The notes beneath the pieces are model-generated. The model searched no databases. It was not told the origin of the DNA and saw only the letters and a program-made list of their open reading frames with translations. The position numbers and the translations under genes were made by a program. A DNA stretch of 41,336 nt, from NCBI GenBank assembly GCA_031425095.1, contig JANPIS010000030.1:1-41336 (forward strand). The letters are read 5' to 3'. The stretch comes from JANNXQ01 sp031425095 (GTDB taxonomy: Bacteria; Verrucomicrobiota; Verrucomicrobiia; Chthoniobacterales; Chthoniobacteraceae). Shown piece by piece: positions 40,926 through 41,336 of the stretch (position 1 is the first letter of the stretch; every line of letters starts with the position of its first letter).

Positions 40926-41336
40926 GTGCCTCCCACGAATAATACCGTCCCTCCCGCCGCCCGAGCGACCTCTCGCGAAGCGGGCTTCAGCTTGGTCGAA
41001 GTCGCTCTCGCCATCGCTGTCATCGCCTTCGCGTTCGTCGCCCTCCTGTCGCTCCTCCCCGCAGGTCTCACGACCTTCCGTCGCGCGCTGGACATTTCCA
41101 TTTGCACCCAAATCGCCCAACGGATTGTGGCGGATGCTCAGGGTGCGGATTTCGACCTCGTCACGGATCGCAACAGCCTGCCTGCCGCGACGGTGGGGAA
41201 GGATTTTTCCTTCCGCGCTCCGAAGATCGACGAGCCGGGCATTCGTTTCTTCGATGAGCAAGGCAACGAGATCGTTCCGAAGGCCAATGAGGGTGTGGCC
41301 AAGGGTTGGTCCGACCTGACTCCCGACGAGCAGTTG
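40926..41336 (+). CDS. Type IV pilin-like protein, likely Verru_Chthon cassette protein B, 3' end cut by window edge
   Basis: The frame runs without a stop to the last base of the window (137 codons visible). I placed the start at the GTG at 40926; a TTG at 40908 is an alternative. After an 18-residue polar leader, a prepilin peptidase-type site appears, SREAGFSLVEVALAIAVIAF. The Gly before Phe is the expected cleavage point and Glu at +5 is present, followed by a 20-residue hydrophobic helix ending in LLSLLPAGL. TTFRRALDISICTQIAQRIV and the region after it match what I recall of the 'Verru_Chthon cassette protein B' family (TIGR02598), one of four pilin-like genes found together in Verrucomicrobiota. 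A generic pseudopilin is the alternative. Confidence 0.7.
   Translation, partial: MPPTNNTVPPAARATSREAGFSLVEVALAIAVIAFAFVALLSLLPAGLTTFRRALDISICTQIAQRIVADAQGADFDLVTDRNSLPAATVGKDFSFRAPKIDEPGIRFFDEQGNEIVPKANEGVAKGWSDLTPDEQL

Noticed and set aside
1..41336. Search for tRNA, rRNA, CRISPR arrays, insertion sequences, attachment sites and phage genes
   Set aside because: None was recognised by eye; intergenic regions are short and lack tRNA-like or repeated-spacer structure. Small RNAs cannot be excluded.

Overview
The window is a GC-rich bacterial chromosome segment, most likely from the Verrucomicrobiota, plausibly the Chthoniobacter/Spartobacteria side. The lineage call rests on three things: an exosortase with two PEP-CTERM substrate proteins, a very large DUF3739-type filamentous haemagglutinin, and, at the right edge, the start of a pilin-like gene that resembles the 'Verru_Chthon cassette' family. 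No rRNA, tRNA, CRISPR array, insertion sequence or phage gene was recognised. Intergenic gaps are short.

Layout. (1) 2-15083, plus strand: a run of cell-surface genes, namely the end of an outer-membrane porin, a periplasmic coiled-coil protein, a 4,020-residue two-partner-secretion type haemagglutinin, and a Sel1-repeat protein. (2) 15140-24243: an exosortase locus. A PEP-CTERM protein is followed by a PstS-like binding protein on the minus strand. The exosortase, fused to an EpsI-like domain, is on the plus strand. A membrane-anchored TPR-like protein and a second, paralogous PEP-CTERM protein are on the minus strand, and a PhoB-type response regulator closes the block. A Pho-box-like element lies between the second PEP-CTERM gene and the regulator. 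(3) 24216-28682: envelope polysaccharide genes, with a GT9 heptosyltransferase-like enzyme, a GT4 enzyme and a methyltransferase on the minus strand and a WaaG-like GT4 enzyme diverging from them. (4) 28764-35367: an HtrA/DegP-type protease, then a four-gene ABC-2 exporter operon (ATPase, permease, GldG-like subunit, DUF4340 protein). (5) 35383-40719: housekeeping and signalling genes, namely a UbiE/MenG methyltransferase, a soluble REC-kinase-REC hybrid, DAHP synthase, a UPF0114 membrane protein and an M29 aminopeptidase. (6) 40926-41336: a truncated type IV pilin-like gene.

The common theme is building and decorating the cell envelope: large adhesin export, sorting of PEP-CTERM proteins, LPS-type sugar transfer, envelope proteolysis and a Gld-type exporter. 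The parts most worth following up are the compact exosortase locus with its possible phosphate-type regulation, the chitin-binding-like module inside the giant haemagglutinin, and the upstream region of the exosortase, which holds a short cysteine-containing ORF. All family assignments come from reading motifs by eye; no database search was possible.
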